A stretch of DNA of 64,000 nt from an uncultured SAR86 cluster bacterium (GTDB lineage Bacteria > Pseudomonadota > Gammaproteobacteria > Magnimaribacterales > Magnimaribacteraceae), in contig CACNCK010000002.1 in the NCBI GenBank assembly GCA_902618945.1, forward strand, positions 1 to 64,000, read 5' to 3'. Below, piece after piece: positions 18,175 to 27,510 of this stretch. A program made the position numbers and the translations under genes. Position 1 is the stretch's first letter. Each line of letters begins with the position of its first letter. Under the pieces are notes generated by a model. The model saw nothing but the letters and a program-made list of their open reading frames with translations. It was not told where the DNA came from and did no database searches.

Positions 18175-19598
18175 AAATCAATTTTCTCTTATTATTGTTC
18201 ATTGTTTCTCTCATAAGTTGTGCAGTAAATCCTGTAACAGGTAAGCAAGATTTTGTGATGATTAGTGAGGAACAAGAGATTCAGATGGGTAGAGAATACA
18301 ATTCCCAAATACTCAAAATGAATCCAGTTTATGAAGATCAAGAGCTTCAGGAATATGTTCAATCAATAGGAGAATCTCTTGCCTTAAAGAGTCATAGACC
18401 AAATCTCATTTATAGGTTCACTATACTGGATAGTCCCGACATCAATGCTTTTGCATTGCCGGGTGGTTACATATACATCAATCGTGGATTGATGAGTTAC
18501 TTTTCAAGTGAAGAAGAATTGGCAGCTGTTTTAGGTCATGAAATCGGTCACGTCACTGCAAGGCATAGTGTCAGACAATATTCACAATCTCAATTAATGG
18601 GTATTCTTTCAGCAGCAATTGAGATTAACTCTGGTAGAACGGCAGGCAATATAGCGAACTTGGCATCAGGAGCTCTTCTATCTGGTTATGGAAGAGAGAT
18701 GGAACTAGAAGCTGACGATTTAGGGGCTCAATATATCTATCAGGATGGATATTCTCCGCAAGGTATGTACGACGTGTTATCGGTCCTCAAAGATCAAGAA
18801 ACTTACTCTAAGAAAATAGCTGAGCAAAGAGGACAAGAACCAAGAAGTTATCATGGAGTTTTTGCAAGCCATCCATCAAATGATCTTCGCCTTCAAGAGG
18901 TTTTAGATAATGTGAGCAATACTTATCAAAAAGGAAATGAAAAAACAAAAGACATCTATCTCGAGAAGATAGAAGGTATGGTATTTGGTGATTCAGAACA
19001 ATCCGGCATTAGGAGAGGTAATAAGTTTTATCACGGTCCTTTAAATTTTTTCATGTCCTCTCCTGAATCTTGGGAAATTATCAATTCACCCAATCAACTA
19101 ATTTTCATGTCTCCTTTTGGAGAAGCAGTTTTGCAGATGACTCTTGAAGATCTAAATTTTAAAGAATCACCAGAAAGTTATATGAGACGTTTCGCCTCAA
19201 ATACATATGACGATACGAGTTTAAATGTTAATGGATTTGAAGGATTCACTGTCAAGACTTATAGGAACGGAAAAGAAACAAGGATGGCAGTTATTTTTAA
19301 AGATGATCAAGTTTACCAATTATTAGGTTACGCAAAAAATGATTATTCTAATATCTCACAATATGATTCCGAATTTCTAAATATCATTAATTCTTTTAGG
19401 AATCTAAAAGAAGAAGAACGAGTTCTATCTAAGCCGCTAAGACTGAAAATTTATAAAGTTAAAGAAGGAGATAGTTATAAATCTCTTGCTTCAAAAAGCA
19501 GTATAAATATTAATGCGGAAGATCAGTTGCGACTCATCAATGGCGATTATCCTGACAAAACTCTTAAAGCTGGAAGATTAATTAAGATAGTTCAATGA
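18171..19598 (+). CDS. M48 family metalloprotease lipoprotein with LysM-like C-terminus
   Basis: A 475-residue BepA/YfgC-like zinc protease. The ATG at 18171 overlaps the patatin stop and gives a lipoprotein signal with lipobox LISC (C17); an upstream start would spoil this. The catalytic motif is HEIGH (123-127) with the third zinc ligand in EMELEADDLGA. The C-terminal portion (about 425-475: YKVKEGDSYKSLA ... AGRLIKIV) looks like a LysM peptidoglycan-binding repeat. M48 lipoproteins of this type degrade or help assemble outer-membrane proteins in the periplasm. Confidence 0.9.
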   Translation: MKINFLLLLFIVSLISCAVNPVTGKQDFVMISEEQEIQMGREYNSQILKMNPVYEDQELQEYVQSIGESLALKSHRPNLIYRFTILDSPDINAFALPGGYIYINRGLMSYFSSEEELAAVLGHEIGHVTARHSVRQYSQSQLMGILSAAIEINSGRTAGNIANLASGALLSGYGREMELEADDLGAQYIYQDGYSPQGMYDVLSVLKDQETYSKKIAEQRGQEPRSYHGVFASHPSNDLRLQEVLDNVSNTYQKGNEKTKDIYLEKIEGMVFGDSEQSGIRRGNKFYHGPLNFFMSSPESWEIINSPNQLIFMSPFGEAVLQMTLEDLNFKESPESYMRRFASNTYDDTSLNVNGFEGFTVKTYRNGKETRMAVIFKDDQVYQLLGYAKNDYSNISQYDSEFLNIINSFRNLKEEERVLSKPLRLKIYKVKEGDSYKSLASKSSININAEDQLRLINGDYPDKTLKAGRLIKIVQ

Positions 19599-19599
19599 A

Positions 19600-20358
19600 T
19601 TAAAGAGGATTTATCAGGTGACCGCCATCTACAGGGATTATTGAACCTGTCATAAAAGATGAAGCCTCACTTGATAAAAGTAACAACACCCCATCAAGAT
19701 CTGATTCTAGGCCTAATCTATTCATAGGTATATTTTTGATATAGTTTTGTCCATCAGTCGTTGCAAAAAAATCATCATTTATTTCAGTTAAAATATAACC
19801 TGGAGCAATTGCATTCACCCTAATATTTGATCTCGCTAACTCTAGAGCCATACTTTTAGTTAACTGAACTAAACCCGCCTTAGCGGTTGCATAACTCGCA
19901 AGATTGATTCCTACTCTTAGACCAAGAATTGAAGCAATATTAATAATACTGCCCCCTTTATTATCCTTAATTAAAAGATCTGTGAAGTTCTTTGCCACTC
20001 TATATGCGCCACTCAAATTTGTTTCAAGAACATAGTTCCAACTTTCCTCATCTAAATCTTTAAACTTCTTCGGATCAGATGTCCCAGCATTGTTAACTAA
20101 TATATCTGCAGAGCCAATTGAAGACTCTACTTTTGAAAAGAAATTTAAGACACTTTCTTCAGAAGTTACATCTAATGGCAGGACAAGCACTTCACCATCA
20201 ATTTCATCCTTGAGTTTTTCTAAGTTTTGCATTCTTCTTGCGCAGATAACCAAATTAGCGCCAGCAGAAGATAATGTTTTTGCAAAGTGTTTACCAAGAC
20301 CTGAGGATGCGCCAGTAACAATGGCAGTTTTCCCATCTAAATTAAATATATCTTTCAT
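19600..20358 (-). CDS. SDR family oxidoreductase (operon with HDAC and GS-like genes)
   Basis: A classical SDR of 252 residues with TGASSGLG (15-22), NNAG (89-92) and a full catalytic set: S143, Y156 and K160 in SYATAK. The end has MTGSIIPVDGG, typical of FabG-like reductases. It is third in a minus-strand operon after the HDAC-like gene, with a 2-base gap. The substrate is unknown; the context suggests an alcohol or aldehyde from amine or amino-acid degradation, which is inference. Confidence 0.85.
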   Translation of the reverse strand: MKDIFNLDGKTAIVTGASSGLGKHFAKTLSSAGANLVICARRMQNLEKLKDEIDGEVLVLPLDVTSEESVLNFFSKVESSIGSADILVNNAGTSDPKKFKDLDEESWNYVLETNLSGAYRVAKNFTDLLIKDNKGGSIINIASILGLRVGINLASYATAKAGLVQLTKSMALELARSNIRVNAIAPGYILTEINDDFFATTDGQNYIKNIPMNRLGLESDLDGVLLLLSSEASSFMTGSIIPVDGGHLINPL

Positions 20359-20360
20359 AA

Positions 20361-21461
20361 TTATTTTATATTTTTTAGTAATTTCTCCACTTCTTTTATT
20401 AAGCTATCTTGATGAGGTTGAAGTTCTTGCTGACCTAGGTTTCCGATGATTCTTTGAAATGGGTCTACAATGCCCATATTTTCTCTAGCTAGAGTCTCGA
20501 TTACAGAGTGTGCAAAGAAGGGCACAGTGGCTGGACTGTAACCACCTTCATGGGTCATTAGAATTTTTCCATTACAAACTTCGTCAGCTATTTTCATTAG
20601 CTTCTCTGTCAGAGATTTAAATCCTTCACCAGTCATCATTTGTCTACCAATAGGATCACCTGCACCTCCATCAAAACCTGAAGGTACAATGATTAATTCA
20701 GGTTTGTATTTTTCAATCGCCGGTATTACTACTCGATCGAATGCAGCTTCATAAGCTCCAACACCAGAACCGGGAGGTAGAGGAATATTAATATTGTAAC
20801 CAGCTCCTTTTTCTTCCCCATTCTCTGAGACAAGACCAGAGTTAGTCGGGAAATTTCTATCTTGATGTATAGAAATTGTCAAAGCATTAGAGTCATTATA
20901 AAAAGCAGCTTGTGTTCCGTTTCCGTGATGCACATCCCAGTCAATAAAAGCTATTTTGTGTAGATCTTTATTTTTGAGAGCATGCTTGCCGGCAATAGCG
21001 GCATTTCCAAAAATACAAAATCCCATAGCTTTATTGGGCATAGCATGGTGACCGGGAGGTCTAACCAAAGCATATGCATTATTAACCTTTTCTTCTATAA
21101 CGTGATCAATAGCTTCAATGACTCCTCCGGCAGAAAGAAGTGCAATATCAAAACTGCCAATTCCAGTCGGTGTTGTGATGCCCGCATCAATAGTTATCGA
21201 GTTATTCAGTGATTTAATATGTTCAAAATGATCTTCAGTGTGAAAAAGTAAAATTTCATCTTTAGTTGCCTTTCTGGGAGTTATTTGAAAAAGTTTTTTA
21301 TAAAGCCCAGAAACTTCCATTAAGTTTTTGATTCTTCTTTTTGCATCAGGATTCTCTGAATGTTGAAAAGGTTCAACTGGAAAGCCATAGGGCACATAAT
21401 CAGCATGATTTCCTGTGTCATGCCAAAGATAAAGCTCGTGAAATACTATGCCTGTTTTCAT
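20361..21461 (-). CDS. HDAC-family deacetylase (class II / acetylpolyamine amidohydrolase type)
   Basis: A zinc-dependent amidohydrolase of the histone-deacetylase superfamily, 366 residues. Motifs: RPPGHHA (134-140; H138-H139), DWDVHHGNGT (174-183; zinc ligands D176 and H178) and SGFDGGAGDP with D264. An EGGYSP segment near the C-terminus carries the usual Tyr position. Bacterial members deacetylate polyamines, acetoin-pathway proteins or other acylated amines. Placement between a GS-like ligase and an SDR, each two bases away, favours small-molecule amide or polyamine degradation, but lysine deacetylation of proteins cannot be excluded. Confidence 0.87.
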   Translation of the reverse strand: MKTGIVFHELYLWHDTGNHADYVPYGFPVEPFQHSENPDAKRRIKNLMEVSGLYKKLFQITPRKATKDEILLFHTEDHFEHIKSLNNSITIDAGITTPTGIGSFDIALLSAGGVIEAIDHVIEEKVNNAYALVRPPGHHAMPNKAMGFCIFGNAAIAGKHALKNKDLHKIAFIDWDVHHGNGTQAAFYNDSNALTISIHQDRNFPTNSGLVSENGEEKGAGYNINIPLPPGSGVGAYEAAFDRVVIPAIEKYKPELIIVPSGFDGGAGDPIGRQMMTGEGFKSLTEKLMKIADEVCNGKILMTHEGGYSPATVPFFAHSVIETLARENMGIVDPFQRIIGNLGQQELQPHQDSLIKEVEKLLKNIK

Positions 21462-21463
21462 TT

Positions 21464-22861
21464 TTATATTATTTCAAAGTACCTATCTAACTCCCATAAA
21501 GAAATTTCATCAGAGTCAAAAAAGTTTTTATTTTTCTGGAATTCATTAAATTCCCAAATCCTAGTGTTTGCAAAATGCTTGACAAAAGTCTCCCCGAAAA
21601 GATTTTTGGCTGATTCTGAATTCATGAAAAGATTTGCTGCTTCACCTAAATTAGAAGGTACTTGATATTTTCGCTCTAGCCTTAAATCATATGCGCCACC
21701 TAAAGTCTCTTCGGTGGGGTCAATTTTTTCTTGAATCCCAAGAAATCCTGCTCCTAATGTTGCAGCAAGCGCAAGGTATGGATTGGAATCTGCACCCGGC
21801 AGTCTATTTTCTATCCTTTGGCTAGTTGAATCACCTTTTATGACTCTAAATGCTGTTGTTCTATTTTCAATTCCCCAAGTCATATTGATTGGAGCCCATG
21901 CGCCAGGACATAGTCTTTTATAGGAATTTACAGTTGGGGCAATCATTATAGAAAACTCTCTCATATATTTTTGTAAACCTCCTATAAAATATTTTAGATG
22001 TTCTGGTAGATCCTTTTGGCTAGATGCGAATAGCGATTTTCCTTCTAGATCTTGAAGAGAGGTGTGAATATGACCAGATTGTCCAGGATACTTATCTGAC
22101 CATTTCGCCATAAAATTTGCCATAAGGTCATTTTTCTGGAACAGAACTTTAGAAAAAGTCTTAAATAAAGTTGCTTTATCGGTGGCATTTAGCGAATCAT
22201 CTACAGTAATAGCTGCCTCTATTACTCCTGGTCCTGTTTCAGTATGGAGACCCTCGAGATGCATGTCCATGTCTAAACATAAATTCAATAAGTCATTATA
22301 AAGTTGAGACTCAACAGAGCTTCTTAGTATTGAATATCCAAACATTCCAGGAGTGAAATTAGCAAGGTTTGAATAATTTTTACTCCTTATAGAATGAGGT
22401 GTTTCATTGAAAAGAAAAAATTCATATTCAAAAGCAGACTTTGATCTTATCCCTACATCTTCCATTTTTTTAATAAGTTTATTCAGTAAACCTCTGGGGC
22501 ATACTTCGTCTTCGGATAATTCTGCTAGAAAGAATGGAATATTCTCTTCAAATGGATTGATCCTTCCGGATTCAGGAATAATATTTACTTTGGCATCAGG
22601 AAATCCTGAGTGCCATCCTGTGTAAAGATCATCCTCTGATTCATTCTTTAGTTCATATAATTCATCACTGCTATCCCAACCAAAGATTACATCGCAAAAT
22701 CCAAAACCTTTTTTAGAAGATTTGATGAATTTATCTACATGCATATATTTTCCTCTCAGAATGCCATCTATATCTGTTAGTCCAACTTTGACATAATCTG
22801 TTTTAGAAGAATCTAAAAATTTTTTTACATCCTCTGCTGACTTTAATTTTCTAATCTTCAT
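21464..22861 (-). CDS. Glutamine-synthetase-family ligase (PuuA/GlnA3-like)
   Basis: A 465-residue type-I glutamine-synthetase fold enzyme. N-terminal beta-grasp (about 20-110), then EYEFFLF with metal-binding acids, the GQSGHIHTSL glutamate/ammonia loop, KRLCPGAWAP and WGIENRTTAFRV for ATP binding, and ENRLPGADSNPYLALAA near the end. The longer, non-GlnA sequence fits gamma-glutamyl-amide ligases such as PuuA (gamma-glutamylputrescine synthetase). AGGAAGGAGAC precedes the ATG. First gene of an operon with HDAC and SDR; gamma-glutamylation of an amine is the inferred role. Confidence 0.85.
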   Translation of the reverse strand: MKIRKLKSAEDVKKFLDSSKTDYVKVGLTDIDGILRGKYMHVDKFIKSSKKGFGFCDVIFGWDSSDELYELKNESEDDLYTGWHSGFPDAKVNIIPESGRINPFEENIPFFLAELSEDEVCPRGLLNKLIKKMEDVGIRSKSAFEYEFFLFNETPHSIRSKNYSNLANFTPGMFGYSILRSSVESQLYNDLLNLCLDMDMHLEGLHTETGPGVIEAAITVDDSLNATDKATLFKTFSKVLFQKNDLMANFMAKWSDKYPGQSGHIHTSLQDLEGKSLFASSQKDLPEHLKYFIGGLQKYMREFSIMIAPTVNSYKRLCPGAWAPINMTWGIENRTTAFRVIKGDSTSQRIENRLPGADSNPYLALAATLGAGFLGIQEKIDPTEETLGGAYDLRLERKYQVPSNLGEAANLFMNSESAKNLFGETFVKHFANTRIWEFNEFQKNKNFFDSDEISLWELDRYFEII

Positions 22862-22934
22862 GTCTCCTTCCTGATGGTTTTAGCTTAAAAAAATACAAAC
22901 TGTTAGAATTTCTATTCGATTGTAACTTCATAAA

Positions 22935-22940
22935 TATAAT
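22935..22940 (+). promoter_or_regulatory. Candidate -10 box of gpsA, near-leaderless transcript
   Basis: A perfect TATAAT ends 12 bases before the gpsA ATG, placing the transcript start about 5 bases upstream of the codon. No ribosome binding site lies between, and no good -35 was found. This would make gpsA mRNA leaderless or nearly so. Confidence 0.45.
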
Positions 22941-22952
22941 TGTTGAAAATTA

Positions 22953-23960
22953 ATGAATAGAAAAACTATTTCTGTCCTAGGAGGGGGAAGTTGGGGCACA
23001 GTCTTAGCTCACCTTGCTTCATTGAATGGAAATAAAGTAACTCTGTGGATGCGAGATGAAGAAATTGCAAAAGAAATAAATCAAACTCACATTAATCAAC
23101 GATATCTGCCGAGCTTAAATCTAGAATCAAATCTCGTAGCAACCCCTCATATTGAGGAAGTATCTGATTCAGACACAATAATTTTTTGTATACCAAGCGA
23201 CGCTTTTAGGGAGGTATCGTCTCTAGCAGCAAACTTTATTCAAGAAAGTTCTTATCTGATTACTGCCACTAAAGGTGTCGAAAAAGATGGATTTAGTTTG
23301 ATGAGCAATATTCTTGAGGAATATTATCCTAAGAATCCAATAGGTGTCTTAAGTGGACCTAATCTAGCAGAAGAAATAGCCAATCATCACTTATCTGGAA
23401 CGGTTATAGCTAGCAAAGATAAAGATCTGAGAAGAGAGACTATTGAAGATTTATCAACAGATTATTTTAAAGTTTATGAGAATGATGATCTTTATGGTGT
23501 AGAAATGGGTGGTGCATTAAAGAACATATATGCAATTGCATGCGGTATAGCCGCTGGATTAAATTCAGGAGAAAATACTATTGGCATGATTATGACAAGA
23601 GGGTTAGGCGAAATGGGACGTTTGGCGGCTGATTTAGGTGCTAATCCTCAAACTTTTCTAGGTTTGGCTGGGGTAGGAGATCTTATTACAACTTGTGCGT
23701 CACCTTTGAGTAGAAATCATCAATTTGGAAAATTTATCGGTAAAGGTCTATCCGTTGATGAAGCTAAATTAAAAATTGGCCAAACCATTGAAGGATTAAA
23801 AACCTTGAGGGTTGTGAAGAACATATCAGATAAAAATCAAGTTGAGATGCCAATTGTGGATTCTCTTTACAAAATAATCTATAAAGGTGATAGTCTTGAT
23901 GGAACAATTCAAAATGTCTTGGGTCAAGACATGATAAAAGATGTTGAATTTGTAAAATAA
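22953..23960 (+). CDS. gpsA: Glycerol-3-phosphate dehydrogenase [NAD(P)+]
   Basis: Reduces dihydroxyacetone phosphate to sn-glycerol-3-phosphate for phospholipid synthesis. 335 residues, normal length. The Rossmann motif VLGGGSWGTVLA (8-19) opens the protein, followed by ATKGVE, VLSGPNLAEEIA and the C-terminal domain with EMGGALKNIYAIACG, which carries the catalytic Lys, and the RNHQFG segment. Divergent from the GS-like gene. A DUF4389 gene follows after 4 bases. Confidence 0.96.
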   Translation: MNRKTISVLGGGSWGTVLAHLASLNGNKVTLWMRDEEIAKEINQTHINQRYLPSLNLESNLVATPHIEEVSDSDTIIFCIPSDAFREVSSLAANFIQESSYLITATKGVEKDGFSLMSNILEEYYPKNPIGVLSGPNLAEEIANHHLSGTVIASKDKDLRRETIEDLSTDYFKVYENDDLYGVEMGGALKNIYAIACGIAAGLNSGENTIGMIMTRGLGEMGRLAADLGANPQTFLGLAGVGDLITTCASPLSRNHQFGKFIGKGLSVDEAKLKIGQTIEGLKTLRVVKNISDKNQVEMPIVDSLYKIIYKGDSLDGTIQNVLGQDMIKDVEFVK

Positions 23961-23964
23961 ATAT

Positions 23965-24312
23965 ATGTCAGAAAAAGAACAAGATAAAGTCATTGATGTA
24001 GGTAATGAAGAAATTATCGACAGCGAAGAGTGGAAAGATAACTTCCTAAAACAGGGAAAATGGATAAGGCTTTTTTGGATGTTAGCCTTTTCGTTTGCAT
24101 ATTATCTGTCTATGACCTTCCTATGGTTAATTGTATTAATTCAGTTTCTTTTCGTTTTAATTACGGATAAAAGAAGTGAAAATATTTCTAAAGTTTCTCT
24201 AGGTTTTAGAGATTATATGGTTCAAATTATCGATTACTTAACTTATCAAAGTGGTGAAAAGCCTTTCCCATTTAGCGATTTTCCTAAATCTCAAGACACT
24301 AGCGAAGATTAG
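23965..24312 (+). CDS. DUF4389 family membrane protein
   Basis: 115 residues with an acidic N-terminal tail (1-30), two tightly spaced hydrophobic helices (about 37-57 and 58-72), and the DUF4389 signature LGFRDYMVQIIDYLTYQSGEKPFPF-like segment, shown here from residue 82 to 105. It lies 4 bases after gpsA. In many Gammaproteobacteria proteins of this family are small inner-membrane proteins of unknown function. Confidence 0.8.
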   Translation: MSEKEQDKVIDVGNEEIIDSEEWKDNFLKQGKWIRLFWMLAFSFAYYLSMTFLWLIVLIQFLFVLITDKRSENISKVSLGFRDYMVQIIDYLTYQSGEKPFPFSDFPKSQDTSED

Positions 24313-24343
24313 TATAACTTTTTAAATAAAAGGATGTCTCAGG

Positions 24344-25273
24344 ATGGAAAACTTTAAGAATAAAATAGCAGTTGTCACCGGCGGTGGTACCGGTATGGGT
24401 AGAGAGCTAGTTAGACAGTTAGCTGCAGAAGGATGTCATGTCGCTATGTGTGATGTAATACAGGAGAATATGGACGAAACATTTGAAATTGTTTCTAAGG
24501 AGTGCCCAAATATTAAAGTTACTAAGCATATTTGTGACGTCAGCGATGAGGAGCAGGTCCTCCAATTTAGAGATGAAGTGATAGATCAACATGAAACTTC
24601 AGTAATAAATCTTCTTTTTAATAATGCCGGTATTGGAGGCGGGGGAAGCTTCGTTGAAGGCTCAAGAGAAGAATGGGAGAGATGCTTCGCAGTTTGTTGG
24701 TATGGTGTTTATTATTGCAGTAGAGCTTTTATGGACTACATTGTGGCTAGCGACGAAGGACATATCATTAACACTAGCAGTGTAAATGGTTTCTGGGCTA
24801 CTTTAAATGGAGTACCTCATACCTCCTATTCTGCCGCTAAATTCGCTGTAAAAGGTTTCAGCGAGGCATTAATTGATGATTTTAAAGTTAATGCTCCACA
24901 TGTTGGGGTTTCAGTTGTCATGCCAGGGCATATCGGGACTTCTATAGCTGAAAATACAGGGAAGATTTTAGGTGGGGAAAGATCAGATGAAGACTACGAA
25001 AAGACAAAACAAGATATGATAAAAATGGGACTTCCAGTTCACAACTTTTCGATTGAACAAATTAAAGATCAAATTAGAGAAAATGCTGAGTCTTTTAAAA
25101 ATAATGCCCCTACGTCCTCAGCTGAAGCTGCAGAAATAATTCTTTCTGCTGTAAAACGAAAGGAATGGAGAGTACTTGTTGGAGAAGATGCAAAGGCAAT
25201 TGATGGTTGGGTCCGAAAATCGCCAGAGGATGCATATAATATAAATTTTAATGGGGAAAGAAGGGGAGAATAG
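24344..25273 (+). CDS. SDR family oxidoreductase (first of tandem pair)
   Basis: A classical SDR, 309 residues, somewhat longer than the 250-residue norm because of a C-terminal extension. TGGGTGMG (12-19), NNAG (93-96), catalytic S145 or S146, Y162 and K166 (SYSAAK). The segment VVMPGHIGTSIAENTG follows. Its closest relative in the window is the next gene, which starts on the base after its stop. Together they look like a pair acting on related hydrophobic alcohols or ketones; substrate not known. Confidence 0.87.
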   Translation: MENFKNKIAVVTGGGTGMGRELVRQLAAEGCHVAMCDVIQENMDETFEIVSKECPNIKVTKHICDVSDEEQVLQFRDEVIDQHETSVINLLFNNAGIGGGGSFVEGSREEWERCFAVCWYGVYYCSRAFMDYIVASDEGHIINTSSVNGFWATLNGVPHTSYSAAKFAVKGFSEALIDDFKVNAPHVGVSVVMPGHIGTSIAENTGKILGGERSDEDYEKTKQDMIKMGLPVHNFSIEQIKDQIRENAESFKNNAPTSSAEAAEIILSAVKRKEWRVLVGEDAKAIDGWVRKSPEDAYNINFNGERRGE

Positions 25274-26176
25274 ATGCAAACATTCAATGATAAAGTCGCC
25301 GTAATTACAGGAGCGGGATCAGGGATGGGAAGATATCTGGCAATATTGCTTGCACAAGATGGTGCTGATGTCTGCGTAACGGATGTGAACGAAGAGACAT
25401 TGAATGAAACAGTCGAAATGTTAAGAAAATATAATATTTCTGTCTCTTCGCATGTTTTGGATGTATCCAATAAGGAATCTATAGAAGCCTTACCTCAGAA
25501 GGTGATCGATCAACATGGCAAGGTTGACTTGGTATTCAACAATGCTGGTGTTACAACCGGTTCTCACTTCAAGGATATGGATGAGAAGAACTGGGATTGG
25601 GTTATGGGGATTAATTTTGATGGTGTCATCAACAGCACCAGAGCATTTATACCTCATATGATTGAAAGTCCTGAAGCGGCTATCGTTAACACATCATCTA
25701 TATTTGGCATGGTTGCGGTCCCTGGACAAACCGTATATCACGCAACAAAGTTTGCTGTAAGAGGATTTACCGAAAGCTTAGCTCTTGAGATGAAAGCAAC
25801 AAATCCAAATCTGCAAATTCATTGTGTCCATCCTGGTCATATTGGGACAAATATTGCGGCGACTGCAAGAATGAGTGATGAAGACTTCAATAGAGATGAT
25901 GGAGCTAGAAGCTCTATTTTCACAAGAAATGCTCCAAAATCTCAACAAGAAATGGGAGATCTTTTTAGGGAAGGAGGTATGCACCCAAGTAAAGCCGCAC
26001 AAATTATACTTAATGGTGTAAGAAAGAAGAAAAGTAGAATCTTTATTGGTTTAGATGCTAAATTGTTAGATCTCTCACAAAGATTATTTCCTAAACACTA
26101 TCATAAGACATGGGCTTTTTTCATGCCATTTCTGATGATTTTCAGAGACAAGAAGGCATTAAAGTCAGTCGATTAA
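25274..26176 (+). CDS. SDR family oxidoreductase (second of tandem pair)
   Basis: 300 residues, clearly homologous to the preceding SDR: TGAGSGMG (12-19), NNAG (89-92), S141-S142, Y155, K159 (YHATK), and HCVHPGHIGTNIA matching VVMPGHIGTSIA upstream. The C-terminus has a hydrophobic stretch (MPFLMIF), possibly membrane-associating. Its last 12 bases overlap the convergent DUF6285 gene. Likely co-transcribed with its twin; substrate unknown. Confidence 0.87.
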   Translation: MQTFNDKVAVITGAGSGMGRYLAILLAQDGADVCVTDVNEETLNETVEMLRKYNISVSSHVLDVSNKESIEALPQKVIDQHGKVDLVFNNAGVTTGSHFKDMDEKNWDWVMGINFDGVINSTRAFIPHMIESPEAAIVNTSSIFGMVAVPGQTVYHATKFAVRGFTESLALEMKATNPNLQIHCVHPGHIGTNIAATARMSDEDFNRDDGARSSIFTRNAPKSQQEMGDLFREGGMHPSKAAQIILNGVRKKKSRIFIGLDAKLLDLSQRLFPKHYHKTWAFFMPFLMIFRDKKALKSVD

Positions 26177-26530
26177 TTTTTTAAAAGTAGAGTAGTTAGG
26201 ATTATCAATAGAAATTTTATTCTTTGATAATTTGACAAGTAAGTCCTTTAAATCTTCGTTTTGTAGATCTAACTTTTCTTCCTTTATCAATAACGCAAGA
26301 TCTTTAATATTTGCAGTATCTTTTTCGATTAGTTCTCTTAAATCCTTTATTACTTCATTAGATAGTTTTTCTCCGAGAGTTATTTCTCTGCTAACTATGT
26401 TTAATACATTTTCGACAATCCTCAATTTAAATGCTAAGTGAGGAGGAACCTCATCTTTGATTTTTTCATTTAAAAAATGATTCACCGCATCTAATAACTC
26501 AACACTATCGGGTTTATCAAAGATCATCAT
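26165..26530 (-). CDS. DUF6285-like protein
   Basis: 121 residues, helical, no membrane segment. The pattern FDKPDSVELLDAVNHFLNE at the N-terminus and PPHLAFKLRIVENVLNIVSRE match what I recall of DUF6285, a family found beside APH-fold kinases in acyl-CoA dehydrogenase clusters. Its ATG overlaps the stop of the APH gene by 4 bases. Probably an accessory of that kinase; function unknown. Confidence 0.72.
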   Translation of the reverse strand: MMIFDKPDSVELLDAVNHFLNEKIKDEVPPHLAFKLRIVENVLNIVSREITLGEKLSNEVIKDLRELIEKDTANIKDLALLIKEEKLDLQNEDLKDLLVKLSKNKISIDNPNYSTFKKLID

Positions 26531-27510
26531 CTACCTCCTAAAAAAAGTAAGTCCACTATATCAATTTCCGTTTCAGATACTCTTCTACCAATTGCTGCCT
26601 TTTCTACAGAATTGATTGTCCCATTTAAATGAGCTGATGCTTGTATGAGGCAAATAACTCCCCACCTGAAAGTTCCAAAAACTTGCCATGCCCTAACCGT
26701 TTCCTGATCAACCTGATATTCACTAATGGAGTTGTATCCGTCCAGAAGGTCTTTTAAATCACCAAAACCACCTACAACTTTATCCGTATTGCCAAACCTC
26801 CAAGAATTCCCGCAAATCCATCCAAGATCTTGTAAAGGGTTCCCTACATGAGCAAGTTCCCAATCTATAATCGATTGCAATCCATCTTGACTAACAATTA
26901 TATTTCCAAGCCTAAAATCACCATGCACAAGAGCATCATCAATTTCACCAAAGTTCTGTTTTTTGAGCCAAAGATAGGTGTACTCAAACACAGGAGAAGC
27001 CTGATTAAATAAAGTATAGGTTTCATATAAATCATTCAGTTGCTCTTTGACAGTCTTTTTTGGAAGAAAACTTAATTCTGCTATATCTGTTTGATGAATT
27101 TTTGCTATGGATTCACCACATTCAAAAGCTAGATTTTGAAGTGCATTTTTATATTCCGAATCTCTTAAGATTTTTCTTGCAATAGTTTCACCTTCAACAA
27201 ATCTCATAATGTATGAATCTCCTAGAGGTTCGCTAAGAGATGATACAGAAATGATTTCGGGAACTAATGCACCTAATTTTCTAACCGTTTTTTGTATTTG
27301 GGCTTCATCTGAAGTTTTGATTGCAAGAGGTCCTTCAATTCCTGACCCTCTCCTAAGAATATATTTTTCAGATTTATCTTTGAGTTTTACTTCAAATTTC
27401 CAAATTTCTTTTGATGCTCCACCAGTTAAAGGCTCAAGATTTATGATCTCACCGTTAATGGACTCACTTTCCAGTTTCTTTGATAAAAGACTTCCTAACT
27501 CTTGGCTCAT
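26527..27510 (-). CDS. APH-fold phosphotransferase (ACAD10/11-associated type)
   Basis: A 327-residue aminoglycoside-phosphotransferase-fold kinase. Catalytic loop HGDFRLGNI (196-204; D198) and metal-binding IDWE (D216), followed by NPLQDLGWICG. Not an antibiotic-resistance gene: this subgroup is linked to acyl-CoA dehydrogenases, as in human ACAD10/ACAD11 where the kinase phosphorylates 4-hydroxyacyl-CoA. The ACAD gene lies immediately upstream with no gap, which supports the same role: phosphorylating a hydroxyacyl-CoA so that the ACAD partner can eliminate phosphate. That reaction is inferred from the family. Confidence 0.85.
   Translation of the reverse strand: MSQELGSLLSKKLESESINGEIINLEPLTGGASKEIWKFEVKLKDKSEKYILRRGSGIEGPLAIKTSDEAQIQKTVRKLGALVPEIISVSSLSEPLGDSYIMRFVEGETIARKILRDSEYKNALQNLAFECGESIAKIHQTDIAELSFLPKKTVKEQLNDLYETYTLFNQASPVFEYTYLWLKKQNFGEIDDALVHGDFRLGNIIVSQDGLQSIIDWELAHVGNPLQDLGWICGNSWRFGNTDKVVGGFGDLKDLLDGYNSISEYQVDQETVRAWQVFGTFRWGVICLIQASAHLNGTINSVEKAAIGRRVSETEIDIVDLLFLGGR

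Noticed and set aside
24344..26176. Tandem SDR pair as a recent duplication or repeat
   Set aside because: The proteins are related but differ at most positions and have different C-termini, so they diverged long ago; not a nucleotide repeat.
26527..27510. Aminoglycoside resistance gene
   Set aside because: The APH fold is there, but the acyl-CoA dehydrogenase and DUF6285 neighbours identify it as the metabolic ACAD-associated type.
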